Below are positions 13,776-24,419 of a stretch of 64,000 nucleotides of DNA, in pieces (position 1 is the first letter of the stretch; every line of letters starts with the position of its first letter). Under the pieces are notes generated by a model. It was not told the DNA's origin. It was given only the letters and a program-made list of their open reading frames with translations, and did no database searches. The translations under genes and the position numbers were made by a program. Source of the DNA: Basidiobolus meristosporus CBS 931.73 (lineage: Eukaryota > Basidiobolomycota > Basidiobolomycetes > Basidiobolales > Basidiobolaceae); contig MCFE01000083.1 of the NCBI GenBank assembly GCA_002104905.1, positions 1 through 64,000 of the forward strand, read 5' to 3'.

Positions 13776-14600
13776 GGGGGTTCTCAAGAACATGTGTATA
13801 TAGCTCAAACCCTGACAAAGAACTTGGGCAAGAAATACCAAGGTTCACAAGCTATCATCTAAGTGGCCAAATCAATGGAATACTTGTGTGTATTTGCGGA
13901 GCTTACAACAGTATTCACCTATTGATTTATTAAGCTCCAATAACGTATCTTCATATTGGCAAGAGCTTTAGGTCTCAAGAATATGCATCAAACCTATTGG
14001 TAAACAGTATTTGAGGTTCCGACAGAGAATTTGATCAGGAAATAAGAAGGTCAATAGACCATCACCAAAGCGACCAAGTTATATGTAGATATTTAATTGT
14101 TAGTACGAAATTGATGACACTTCATAATTAGTAATTGATTAAGTAGAAATGTAAGATATGAATAACTGGATAATTTCAATGGAAAATACTGGCTCTCACA
14201 TAATCACCTATCAATAAGAACAGATACATCAAATAATTTACTGCTACAACGGTCCTTTTTAGAGATAGTGACGTAAATAACCTCTTGCCCGGCATTCACG
14301 TATCAATTGGTAAAAGCATTGATATTTCTGGTACTGCCTTATTAGCCAAGTCACTAGGCAATATTGGCAAAATTCTTGGAACGATTATTCAATTAATATG
14401 GGTTTGCTTAAATACATTTGTTTGGATTTCGCAAGACCTTAAAAAACCCCAAACTTTGTGCGCATCCTTCGATAATTTTCTACAACCCGCCTCTATACTT
14501 AGCTTCACAACGATATACCAAAAGTATAGATACTTAATTTTTACTAAATTAATTCGCCCATCAAAACACATCTTATTCCAGAATGCACTATTCATCTAAG
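13776..14600. repeat. Further decayed R1-like segments
   Basis: At 13,776-14,110 phrases such as CTCAAGAACATGTG, CCGACARAGAATTTG and ..TAGATATTTAATTG recur in R1 reverse order at least twice. Near 14,444-14,465 AAACCCCAAACTTTGTG matches the forward R1 middle. The ends are too eroded to place. Confidence 0.4.
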
Positions 14601-17600
14601 TAGAAAAGGAAAACTTTTGTAGAATATATAAATAGTTGGACGCACTAATGTTTCAAAAGGCAATCATGGTATTCTAGTGCTCAGCCGTGTGTGACGCGCC
14701 CAATGTTGGATTGGAAAAAACAAGACAATTGAATAATTTCCAAGTGCTGACCACCCATATGTGCCAGTGAAACAGCCAGATCAACAGGGATTAGGTTTGA
14801 TGGAAACTTATTGAGCAAACAAGCAATATGCCACTGTATACCATCATTTACCAAATAAAAATAACAAAAATACTTCTAGACTTTGGCTAGGAAATTTAAT
14901 CAATAACCGCTTGAAATGAACGATTCGTAACGGGAGAGATTGTTGTCGGTTTTGAAAGTTTGCACATTTAAACAGTTCTGAAGAATGTGCTATCACGGCT
15001 ACTCTCCCAAAACCAATCTCCAAATCATTGTACTATATCATTCTGAAAAGGTCTACGTTTCTCCCAGTGAACAACAATCCTCCAAGCTTCAAATTCCCAC
15101 TCGCTTCACAATTAAGGCTCATGAAAAAGACGGTGTACCTATATTGGATTTGGTTACGTGTTAAAACAACATATATAGCTGGCTTTCGCTGGATTATTCC
15201 AAGTTTCTACGTAATCACGAATAAGTTGCACAGTCTGATCGTTACTGTTATGACGAAATCGGCTGGAATCTCGGCCCTGCGAGCCGATAAATATTGGAGT
15301 TCGTAATTGATTGAGCATTACAAGGTTTCTATCAAATTCCATCGAAACTACCGATGGTAAATATACTTTGATCCTTGATATTACCGCTACATTCAATTAT
15401 ATTGAATTGATACTCAGCCCTCATAAAACGATAGACATAATCTGATCCTTTGGTGGCTTGTTGACTAATGTCTAGTTCAAATATCTATAGGTGTGTCTAA
15501 TTCACATATATATGATCGTCACGCAGCTAAATGAGTTACTTCTAGTATTACGTAGAGGTGCGACCAATACGATAGTATAAGGAGTCAAGGAAAGGCTGAT
15601 ATATATGGCTAAACGCGTTACAAGATGGTGCCTGAACAGGTAGCATTGGGTGTTGCATATTTATCTTCTAGTAAGTCTCGGCCACCCTGTACACAGGAAT
15701 CGTTTATTAGAGATGGTCAAGGCCTTAAATTCCAGTTGTAGCTAGGTTTGGGTCTAGTGATATATTACACTGAGGTCGTGTTTCTGGGTTGCCATTCGTG
15801 GCATGCACTCATTTCATACTCCATTCATAAAGATCAACTCTGTCCAATACGACCTTCACGTGCTCGAGAGGAAAGCCTAATAATAACAGCCCTTTTATTA
15901 CTATATTGCTAGCGCTGCTTCTATTGTTTATTGAGCACACTCCAAATTAGCGTGACACGAAATGGGATTCGTCTACGCTGATTTTCATTGCATGCAGCTT
16001 GTCAAAGACATATCCTCCGAGAGGTAAGACCTCATTTTAATGTATATATACGAATATGTATACAAATCTAGATATTCAGGTATGTATGCGTGTGTATAGT
16101 ATGTGCATGACGGTGGCATTTTATATGAACTAGAAGCCATTTATATTCACTTTTTGGAGTTCAGAGCCAAGTACTGGATAATGGTGGTGGGCATCCAGAA
16201 AGATACTTAGCACCTCACAATAAGAATGAAATTTTTCCACGCCTACGAATTTTCTCTGGCCAGCGAATTTTCGTGTCCGTAGATGTATTATCAAATGCCA
16301 AATTGGGCTGTGAAAATTCCGATATTTTAGGGACCCAACTATATTTAGATCTCGAGCCCCAAATTTCGGTCTAGGGTGGTTCTTCAGAAAATATGCGAAT
16401 TCTGCAGGAAATTGCTCGGGGGTTTTTTTAATTAATCCATTAGCGAAATTATTACGCCGGAACTCTAAAACTATCCTCCCATATGCGACATTTCCATCTT
16501 GTTGATATCTAGGTGAAGGAAACCCCGATGGAGTTTTGAACAAGCTACGTGTAGGGTAGATCGCTTCGACAGTGTACTAGAGTCCTCCTAGCATACGCTG
16601 CGGTATGTTGAGGCACCAAAGCTTCATGAAATGTCACCAACTTGAAACACCGCTGCTGGTAAATGACTGAATACAAGTCATCATATATTTGTCAGCCGTT
16701 GTTGATGCAATCTTTCGCAACATTGATCAATCAATTGCTTGACCAGCTTCACGTTTGCCTACTAGTGTCCCTCAAGTGTCCCAGGTGTGTCCTTCGAGCG
16801 TTTGGATTTGTATTAGTACACTTTCAGCCATCGGCCAATCATATACCAGAATCAACGCATCGCAAAATGGCAGATCAAAATCCAGAGTTAGTGAAAAAGA
16901 TGTGCGACGTGATTTAATTTTGACAGAATCCAAAACGTGTCTTCATATTAACATGGCAAGTTGTTCCTTGCTGGAGTTGACACACTGAACACAAAATTAA
17001 TCTGGATCCATTTTGATTTACTCGTCCCCATTGAACCGCACATATTTTATTCATGCATGAGCTGAGTTCATTTAATAGAAGGCGCCACCCATCGGTTGGG
17101 GTGGAATTTGATTTTCGCATTTAGTAAGCCATGGCCCGTAGCCGCTTTCCTTTTGATTCGATTGAAGCCATCATCGCAGGTAATTATGGCACCTCCACCT
17201 TAACCAGGAAAACCAGGGACTCTAGCTCTCATTGGTTATTGGGGTGGATATACCATATGGGATCGTCCAAACAATCAAGGCCGTGCGAAAAAATTCAATC
17301 CTAATTCTTGGAACCAATGCCTAGAATGCTTGAAATTCGTATTCTTGAAGAAATTCTCTGAAACTGATTTAACTAGTATAGGAGCAACAACAATCAACCC
17401 CCTCCCCGCATGGCCGCATTCAATTAACTTTGTGGTGGCTTCCGATCCAGACTGAGCATTCGAGAGTGTCTTTGTTCTGGAAAAGCTAGCATCTATTGAG
17501 TGCAGGAGTTGCGGGGATTTCACATGGGCCAAAGCAACTATTCAGTACCCTGCGTGATGTCTCCTGACTGCGGTACATCGGGCATGCACTAAGCTAAGCT

Positions 17601-18041
17601 GTTTGAAAGAGCGACTAGTAGGACAAGCGTGGAATTATTCAAGAACATTCAGGATTGTCCGTAGCAGCAATCAACCTGTCAAAATGGGAGTGCGCAATAC
17701 ATCATTGCCCATAAGCTGAAGAATCATTTTATGTAAATATTACTCGCCACCCATCGACAACGCATAACAACGCCATTTATGATGAGTGTCGTCCGCATAT
17801 GTACCCCTCAGCGCAACCTCATTCTACAGCCCCATTCATCGGGGAGAGCCTGTGTATGCTCGCTTTCCTAATATAAATCTCGAAATACTCGAGAATTTTT
17901 TCCACGGTATTTTCTTCGGGCACCTTACGGCTTCAGTGATTGTCCGTAATTGGAAACACCTGGAAACACACCAATCGAAAAAGAAAAGCCATATATGGTT
18001 GCCAGTTGATCTAACGTACTGTGGACGTGGAAAGGCGAAGC
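14601..18041. other. Gene-poor region, no supported gene
   Basis: 3.4 kb without a recognisable coding region. One open frame of 137 codons exists on the minus strand at 16,130-16,543, with a basic product and no family match, intron support or promoter. I do not call it a gene. The last few hundred bases carry the promoter of the arrestin-like gene. Confidence 0.45.
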
Positions 18042-18049
18042 TATATAAA
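18042..18049 (+). promoter_or_regulatory. TATA box (TATATAAA) of the arrestin-like gene
   Basis: TATATAAA lies 55 bp upstream of the ATG at 18,097. The spacing fits a fungal core promoter. Confidence 0.5.
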
Positions 18050-18096
18050 CGGCGGACGATCGGGTTGGGCACACCACCAAACATTAGTTTACCACA

Positions 18097-19233
18097 ATGA
18101 AACAAACTCTACTGGATATCGTACTGCAGGAAAAATTCCTGGTTTTACATGGATCCTCTACTGAAGCCGCTGGCGCAGTTTTAAGAGGGTCCGTTGTAAT
18201 TCGCTCAAAGGAAGCCATTAAACTTAGATCCCTAACCCTCAAGCTTCGAGGAAAGGTTGATGTCAAATGGGCTTCAGGTATGTACTCTCAAATAGTCGGA
18301 GTTCATTTCTATTTTCAGTCAACTCACCCTTACTTTCTATTAGCTGCTGGCCCTAAGCCTGATGTCTATCACGTTAAGAAGACCGTAATGAGCTCCTCTC
18401 TTACCATCTTGGAGCCTCAAGAACATCTCCACACAATCCCAGCCGGTGAAACCAAATATGAGTTTGAGTTTCAGTTCAATGGCGATCTCCCCGAGACCGT
18501 CCACACTGACCAAGGTCATGTTTACTACTCACTAAAGGCTGTTGCCGAACGCTCTTTCTTGGTCAGAAACATCGTTGCCAAGAAGGATGTGTTGGTCAAG
18601 CGTTTCTCCTCCACCAACAACGTAGAGGATATGGAACCCATCACTTTGATGCGCATCTTCAACAGCGATGCTGCTTGTGATGTCTTCGTGCCTAAGAAGG
18701 CCTACGGAATGGGTGAAACATTCCCCATCAGATTCAAGTTGACTCCATTCATGGAGAACATCAGCGTCACCAAGATCAGCTGTAGACTTACCCAAAAGGT
18801 TAGCTACGGTGTTCCCGAGACCGACAAGGTGCGCTCTGTTAAGAAGTGGCGCGAGATCGCTTCACAACATCTCGAAGGAAACGAGGTGATTCTCCCAGTG
18901 AAGATCCCCACCGAAGGGATTTTCTTCCACGCTTGCGATACCGATTACATTCGCACCGAACACGAAATGGCACTCAAGATCGACTTCGATGTTGATGGTA
19001 AGCCAGAAGTTGGCTACATCCGTTTCCCGTTCACCGTTGCTGCCGAAAACAGCGATGAGTTCTTCGACGTTCTTCCACCCTACGCTCCGTACACACCTAA
19101 TCCCATGGCCTTAGGCCTCCCATCGAACAATGAAAACACCTATGTCATTGAGCCAGTGGAAACCGAACTCCCGTCCTACGCCAGCGTGTACACCATTGAA
19201 CCAACCTTTGTGGTATTGCCCGTTAAGAACTAA
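18097..19233 (+). CDS. Arrestin-domain (alpha-arrestin-like) protein, 2 exons, 356 aa
   Basis: Exons 18,097-18,277 and 18,344-19,233 (1,071 bp). The 66-bp intron (GTATGT...TATTAG) has no stop and is a multiple of three, so an unspliced reading would add 22 residues; the strong splice signals favour removal. The N-terminal arrestin fold shows LRGSVVIRSKEAIKLRSLTLKLRGKVDV, and the hinge and C-terminal fold include YSLKAVAERSFL and IPTEGIFFHAC. Fungal alpha-arrestins recruit Rsp5/Nedd4-type ubiquitin ligases to membrane transporters. The Pro/Tyr-rich tail carries LPPYAPYTP and LPSYAS, close to but not exactly PPxY (the latter is LPxY), so ligase binding is only inferred. The gene is isolated between two long non-coding stretches. 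Confidence 0.85.
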   Translation: MKQTLLDIVLQEKFLVLHGSSTEAAGAVLRGSVVIRSKEAIKLRSLTLKLRGKVDVKWASGMYSQIVGVHFYFQSTHPYFLLAAGPKPDVYHVKKTVMSSSLTILEPQEHLHTIPAGETKYEFEFQFNGDLPETVHTDQGHVYYSLKAVAERSFLVRNIVAKKDVLVKRFSSTNNVEDMEPITLMRIFNSDAACDVFVPKKAYGMGETFPIRFKLTPFMENISVTKISCRLTQKVSYGVPETDKVRSVKKWREIASQHLEGNEVILPVKIPTEGIFFHACDTDYIRTEHEMALKIDFDVDGKPEVGYIRFPFTVAAENSDEFFDVLPPYAPYTPNPMALGLPSNNENTYVIEPVETELPSYASVYTIEPTFVVLPVKN

Positions 19234-21456
19234 GATGCCATTTACATTAGAACAGCACGCATGTACATCGACATATCTCATACTCATCACAGCCGCACTC
19301 TGTAAATAGGCATCTGTATATAATCTACTGCTAATTTATCAACCATACAAAATACCATTTGATAATACCAAACATATAAATAATCCACTATACAATAAAT
19401 CACTAATCACATTCAACAACACCTACAACTTGATGGAAATTTCTCATGAGGGTGACTAGGCATACCGAGCCAATTCGGACACGCTCGCTTGACCTAAAAA
19501 TAACCGCACCAAAATATCCCATCGCGCGTCCGCCAACGCCACTTATTGGGCGCCGCTTTGCGTGCTTCCTAATATGCATAATATTGATGGAAAGAATTAT
19601 CCAGTTTCTGAGATACGTTAGGAAATCGCCTAAAAGATCGAGAAAGCAATACGCGAAATTTTCCAAGTCGGTTTCCAGAGGCTGCTTCACCCCTGAGCTC
19701 CCCTCTGGCCAATGGCATCTCAGCACCACTAGGATCTTCAATTATGATGAATAATGATCCATCTATTGGGAATCTCGATCGTTTTCCCACGGCAAAGAAT
19801 TGTCAGTGGTGGAATGTTCTGAGCTGGCCCACTAAGGAAACCTAGGGTGGGTCCAAATGGGTTCCTGAGCGGATTCTAGCTCCCAAAGACTTATTATTCT
19901 ATTGAGCCGGTAGTTCAAAAATAGTCGATTGCTCCAACTGGCCTGAAATATATTTAGCGGAGATCCCCAATAGAGTTCAGCTCCGTTCGAGCCGACCGCA
20001 CCAGCAAGGTGGCTGCCGCAGGCTCGCTCCAAAAAGGTTGATTATACTATCAACCAATATTCGCCGATTAATAAGCCATTCGTCCAGATGAAGTCAATTC
20101 TACCTGGCGGTAAATTACGATGGCCGGTATGGTAAGGAATCGAAAGCTCAAATCAGTACACCATTCAACACTTAGCATGATTGATGTGTAGATGGAATAA
20201 TTCTGCAGTCACAATTTGTTACATCACTCCAACACCCTCAAGTCATGGAGATGTCATCATTTCTTAAGAATGCTCCAAGCACACCATTCCCAAGCAGCCC
20301 AGGAGTACAATGCTTGAGGAAGATCTATTTTTCTTCAAATAAACGATATTGCTAATTAACAAATAAATTGCACTCAGAAATTTGGCAGTAAACTGAGATC
20401 ATTCCACCCAGTGCAATGGATTTATTTTCAGATATTTCAACTAGCTGCATAGCTTCACAATACGCAGGATGGATGTTAGTGGAGTTAAAAAGATTGCTTC
20501 ATTCTTAGATAAATCAACTATAGGAAGGAAGACAGTGAATAGAGAGTCGAGGGTTCCACGATGGTTAGGTTATTGGGTATAGGTATAGGCTGGACCATTC
20601 GCTAGCTAACAAACACGGCCTGTCTCACCAAAACATGAACTTAAAAACAACTCCTACTGATCTCTCATCCCCCAAGCACTTGATTGGCTCATAGAGAGCA
20701 CAAGCGAAATGAACATCAAGACGAACACAAATCGCTAGGTGGCCAATCAACATTGGTTTGTTACCACGATCAAAAGATTTCCTCATACTCTGAAGAGCTG
20801 GGAATCGGATAAGAAGGAGGAAGGATCGACCCAAGTGCCTTCAACACAACGTTTCATGTTCCATGATTTAGCAGCCTCTGGAGTGCCTCGAAATAGCTAG
20901 TCATTGGACTTGTATAAAACTGGTCAACGTTCTAGGGGGTGGCACTGCTTTGGTTCGCTCCATTTTTCGTGTGTAACAACGTTGTGGGGATGATGCCATT
21001 TTGGAGACAGGAACGACAATGACATCCATTCTTGGCCCTTGAGGCGGGCTACATCATCCGTACTGGATGCAATATCGATGATTCTCCACCACTCATCGCA
21101 TGAGTGTGTTCGGTTAAAATTCTCTCTAATGGTAAGATGGTTTATTACTGCTTGAGCCCATCGCTGAATCCACCAAAAGAAGTATCTGATCACCCGTCGG
21201 TGATACGATTTGATTATTCAGCCGTCCCATTACAAGCTGTCAATCGCCACCCCCAAAGAGCAGCTTCTTGTGACCAGTCTCGTACTCCATCTCTCCAGGC
21301 TCGGGATCAGTTTCGAATCCCATTTTATGATGTAACCCACGTTTGCCGCTCCCTCATTTTTGCCTTTTCCAAGTTTCAATCCGTTTTTCCCTGCTCCACC
21401 TCCGTACATATTAGAAATTGGTTAGATATTCGGGTTCGGTGTGGCATTTTCTCAGG
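19234..21456. other. Long intergenic region, nothing recognised
   Basis: 2.2 kb between the arrestin-like and Myb/SANT-like genes. It is AT-rich after the stop codon (19,320-19,410). Open frames here are short and unrelated to known families. The Myb/SANT promoter should lie in the last few hundred bases. Confidence 0.45.
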
Positions 21457-22674
21457 ATGACTTTTACGGAACACACCGAAGTCAACGCTTCTCAAGATTC
21501 GCTCAACTTCGACGCCTCCAATTTCAAACAGCCCACATTCTGGAGCCACGAAGAGACCAAGCTCCTCATCACCCTGCGCCAAGAAAGGAACGCCCTCTTC
21601 ATATCCATGAAGAGGCCAAGAAAACTCTGGGCGGAAATAGCCACCGTACTGCAGACCAGAGGGTTCGACAAATCAAGCGAGCAGTGTCACCAGAAGTGGA
21701 AGAACATGTTGCGTTCCTTTCGGGTAAGTTCCCTTGTCCACCATATCTTTCGTGTTTCGGGAAGTTCGCCGTGGCGCTAACGCTCTTTCACGAAACAATA
21801 GGAGGTGGAGGAGTATAACAGCAAAGCGGGCCCCACCGAGAAAAAGAAATGCTCTTTCTACGACGAAATCTCCGACTATTATAGTAAGACCCGCTTCGAC
21901 TCACCCAAGCCCTCCGAGATTGACGAGCGTGTATCCCCAGAGTAAGCGATGGGCTTCTTGAATATTACCCCCCCCCCAAGCACTCCCTAACGTGGTTTTT
22001 CATTGTAGCAGTGAAGACAAAGTAGATCTGGCCGACTCATTATCACAAAGGTAACTCGCAACAGAGTTTAGGCAATCGACCATCGGATTAATCTGCGCAT
22101 TTTCTTAGCATATCGGAGGTCCGGAATCTCTCACACAGCGCCCCGACTTTTGGAACGATACCATCACCCGTAGGTCCGAATACTGGGGTCTCGATATCTC
22201 TGGCCAAGGCGGCCAAGCCATAGCGCCTCACGAACAAAGCGTTCCCTGGACAGTGCGCTCACCCCTATGCACAGCAAACTTCTGCGGATCCAGCAGGAAG
22301 GGTTCGACTCATCCATGCCACCGGAAAAGTTGCTGGAAGAATTCCGATTCCTATCCGAGCAACGGAGCTCATTGAGCCCTGCTTACGGCGGCCATATCTC
22401 GTATAAATCCAACAAGAGGGCCCATGTTTTGGATGGAGTCGGCCAAAGCTTAAGCGGGGTCGGAACGAAGGAGGATATGGAGAGGTTCTTCAATTTCTAT
22501 CGTGAGCAGAGTCTTAGCATGAACACCGGCGCCGAGAAGGCCCGGGAGAATTTCCGCTATACGCTGGAGGTGATCGAACATTTGGCCAAGGATTTCGCGG
22601 AGAAGGAGCACCAATACGCCGACCGCCAAGCGAGAATGTTTGAGAACTTCGTGGAGGCATTAAGGAGGGACTGA
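21457..22674 (+). CDS. Myb/SANT-like (trihelix-type) DNA-binding protein, 5 exons, 314 aa
   Basis: Exons 21,457-21,723, 21,802-21,941, 22,009-22,050, 22,109-22,169, 22,240-22,674 (945 bp). Residues ~25-115 form a trihelix/Myb-SANT domain: FWSHEETKLLITLRQER, then KLWAEIATVLQTRGF and EQCHQKWKNMLRSFR, continuing over the first splice junction into EVEEYNSK and CSFYDEI. This domain binds DNA in transcription factors and in Harbinger accessory proteins. The C-terminal half is helical and charged (RFFNFYREQ; ENFRYTLEVIEHLAKDFAEKEHQY) and may dimerise. The fourth intron (22,170-22,239) was chosen because it avoids a TAG at 22,222 and restores the long final frame; without it the product would end near residue 190. 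Start: first ATG of the domain frame, with no TATA box seen. Confidence 0.75.
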
Positions 22675-23450
22675 GTCTACGAACCCATTGGTTTCTCCAT
22701 TTCCGACCAGGAGACCGAAGCGAGTTTGCCCCTTGATTGTCCGAAATCTCTGTTACCTCTAGAAATCCCACCCTCCTTAACAGTGTAAATAAGTCAAATC
22801 AACGTCTCAGTTGTTCGTATCCAACACCGATTAATTGGTCAATTCGACGCCTCAGTTATTTGTATCAAATGCTGGTTTTATGAGAAGGTAACAAGTTCCC
22901 GCCTATTCCCGTCTACCCCCACTTGATCCTTCACGTTACAGAGAAAATAAAGCGCAGTCTTAGATGATCGGCATCTATCTTGCAACCCCAAATCCTTCCC
23001 AAAACCAATGCTTGATGCCAAGCCAAGCGGTCCGCGAAATATCGGGTCACAACTTAGCCTCATTTCCACTTCTCAAAAGACTAAATGGTGGTTGTGGCCC
23101 CTCGTATCGAAATGCCGCACCCCCCCCCCAATTCTCTACCATACCACACGTACCATACTCACCATCCTTGTGCACTACTCCCTCGAAGTACTTGGATGTG
23201 AGGACACGCTTTTTGAAGCACAGCAGGCGATGGTGGTGATTAAACAACTCGGTTTTTCAGCGAGGATCTTAAACAGCAATGGTGATCTCGCGACGATATC
23301 TTAAGCAACATTGATGGGCATGGAAAAAAAAGAAAAAAAATTGCCCTGGTTCATATTGGAAATCAGCTCCCTAAAATGTAACTCCATCGAAGTTGGATTC
23401 CTCCTCTTGCGTCTTTGGTACCCATAGACTTGGCCACATATCCGTTCAAT
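22675..23450. other. Intergenic region upstream of the uS11 gene
   Basis: 776 bp with no gene. CAACGTCTCAGTTRTTCGTATC recurs imperfectly at about 22,800 and 22,845. A C-run sits at 23,121-23,130 and A-rich runs at 23,323-23,340 just upstream of the ribosomal-protein gene. Confidence 0.4.
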
Positions 23451-24043
23451 ATGGTACGTGAACATGACCCAGATTCGACATCGATCCGAGTCGCGGATCC
23501 ATCCATCCCGCGTCCTGGATGCTTGCTTCGAAACGCCCCTCGATGTGTTCCCCCTACCGTGACCATACTAACCCCCTTCTTTCCAACCAGTCTAAGAAAG
23601 CCGGAAAAGTTCAGAAACCTCAAGAAGCCATCTCCCTCGGTCCTCAGGTCCGTGAGGGTGAGCTCGTCTTCGGCGTCGCCCACATCTTCGCTTCCTTCAA
23701 CGACACCTTCGTCCACGTTACCGATTTGACCGGTCGCGAAACCATGGTCCGTGTCACCGGTGGTATGAAGGTCAAGGCTGATCGTGATGAGTCCTCTCCT
23801 TACGCCGCCATGTTGGCTGCCCAAGATGTTGCCGTTCGCTGCAAGGAATTGGGTATCACCGCCCTCCACATCAAGATTCGTGCTACCGGTGGTAACGGTC
23901 CCAAGACCCCTGGTCCCGGTGCTCAATCCGCTCTCCGTGCTTTGGCCAGAGCTGGTATGAGAATCGGCCGTATCGAAGACGTTACCCCCATTCCTACCGA
24001 TAGTACTCGCAGAAAGGGTGGTCGTCGTGGTCGCCGTTTGTAA
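23451..24043 (+). CDS. RPS14: 40S ribosomal protein uS11 (S14), 2 exons, 151 aa
   Basis: Exon 1 is only the ATG (23,451-23,453). A 137-bp intron (GTACGT...CCAACCAG, branch-like ACTAAC near 23,567) follows, then exon 2 at 23,591-24,043. The product matches uS11 almost throughout: [80 protein letters not shown], and the RGRRL end. uS11 sits on the platform of the small subunit and contacts the mRNA exit region. The length fits the fungal protein (about 137-152 aa). The gene is convergent with the kinesin-like gene. Confidence 0.96.
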
Positions 24044-24419
24044 ATCTTTTCATTTGCACATTCACGCCTTGTGTGTTGCAATTCGAATAAATCGTCTATT
24101 CAACCTCTCAACCTGAGTCCACCTTTCAGCCCAATCCAATTCAACCCAACCCACTGCGCTTGCATTTGAGTCGATCCCGTGAAGACACCCCGTTCCCCGT
24201 CAACATAAGCATTGGCATTGGCATTGGCTCGATGTAATGATTTATTTCTACATTCCAAAACTTTTCATTAACATTAACAAATGTTATACATATACATATA
24301 CATATACATCGGTGAGAACTCGGGTGAGAAAGAAAGGAACAACCTATGTATAACTGAAAGAGTTGCAAGAAAAAAAGGGGTTCGCAACTGGTGGCCTCTA
24401 ATGAAATGTCCTGAAGATC
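24044..24419. other. Convergent spacer between uS11 and the kinesin-like gene
   Basis: 376 bp of 3' flanks with two microsatellites: GGCATT repeats near 24,210-24,228 and ATACAT repeats near 24,287-24,309. Nothing else is seen. Confidence 0.5.

Noticed and set aside
16130-16543. 137-codon ORF on the minus strand
   Set aside because: In a gene-poor, decayed region with no recognised motif or promoter; length alone is weak evidence.
19403-19790. Overlapping ~100-codon ORFs on both strands after the arrestin-like gene
   Set aside because: Mutually overlapping, no motif, no promoter.
21310-21335. GTTTCGAATCCC, resembling a tRNA B box
   Set aside because: No A box, acceptor stem or cloverleaf could be drawn around it.
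23363-23926. 187-codon ORF opposite uS11
   Set aside because: Antisense shadow of a strongly conserved ribosomal protein gene.
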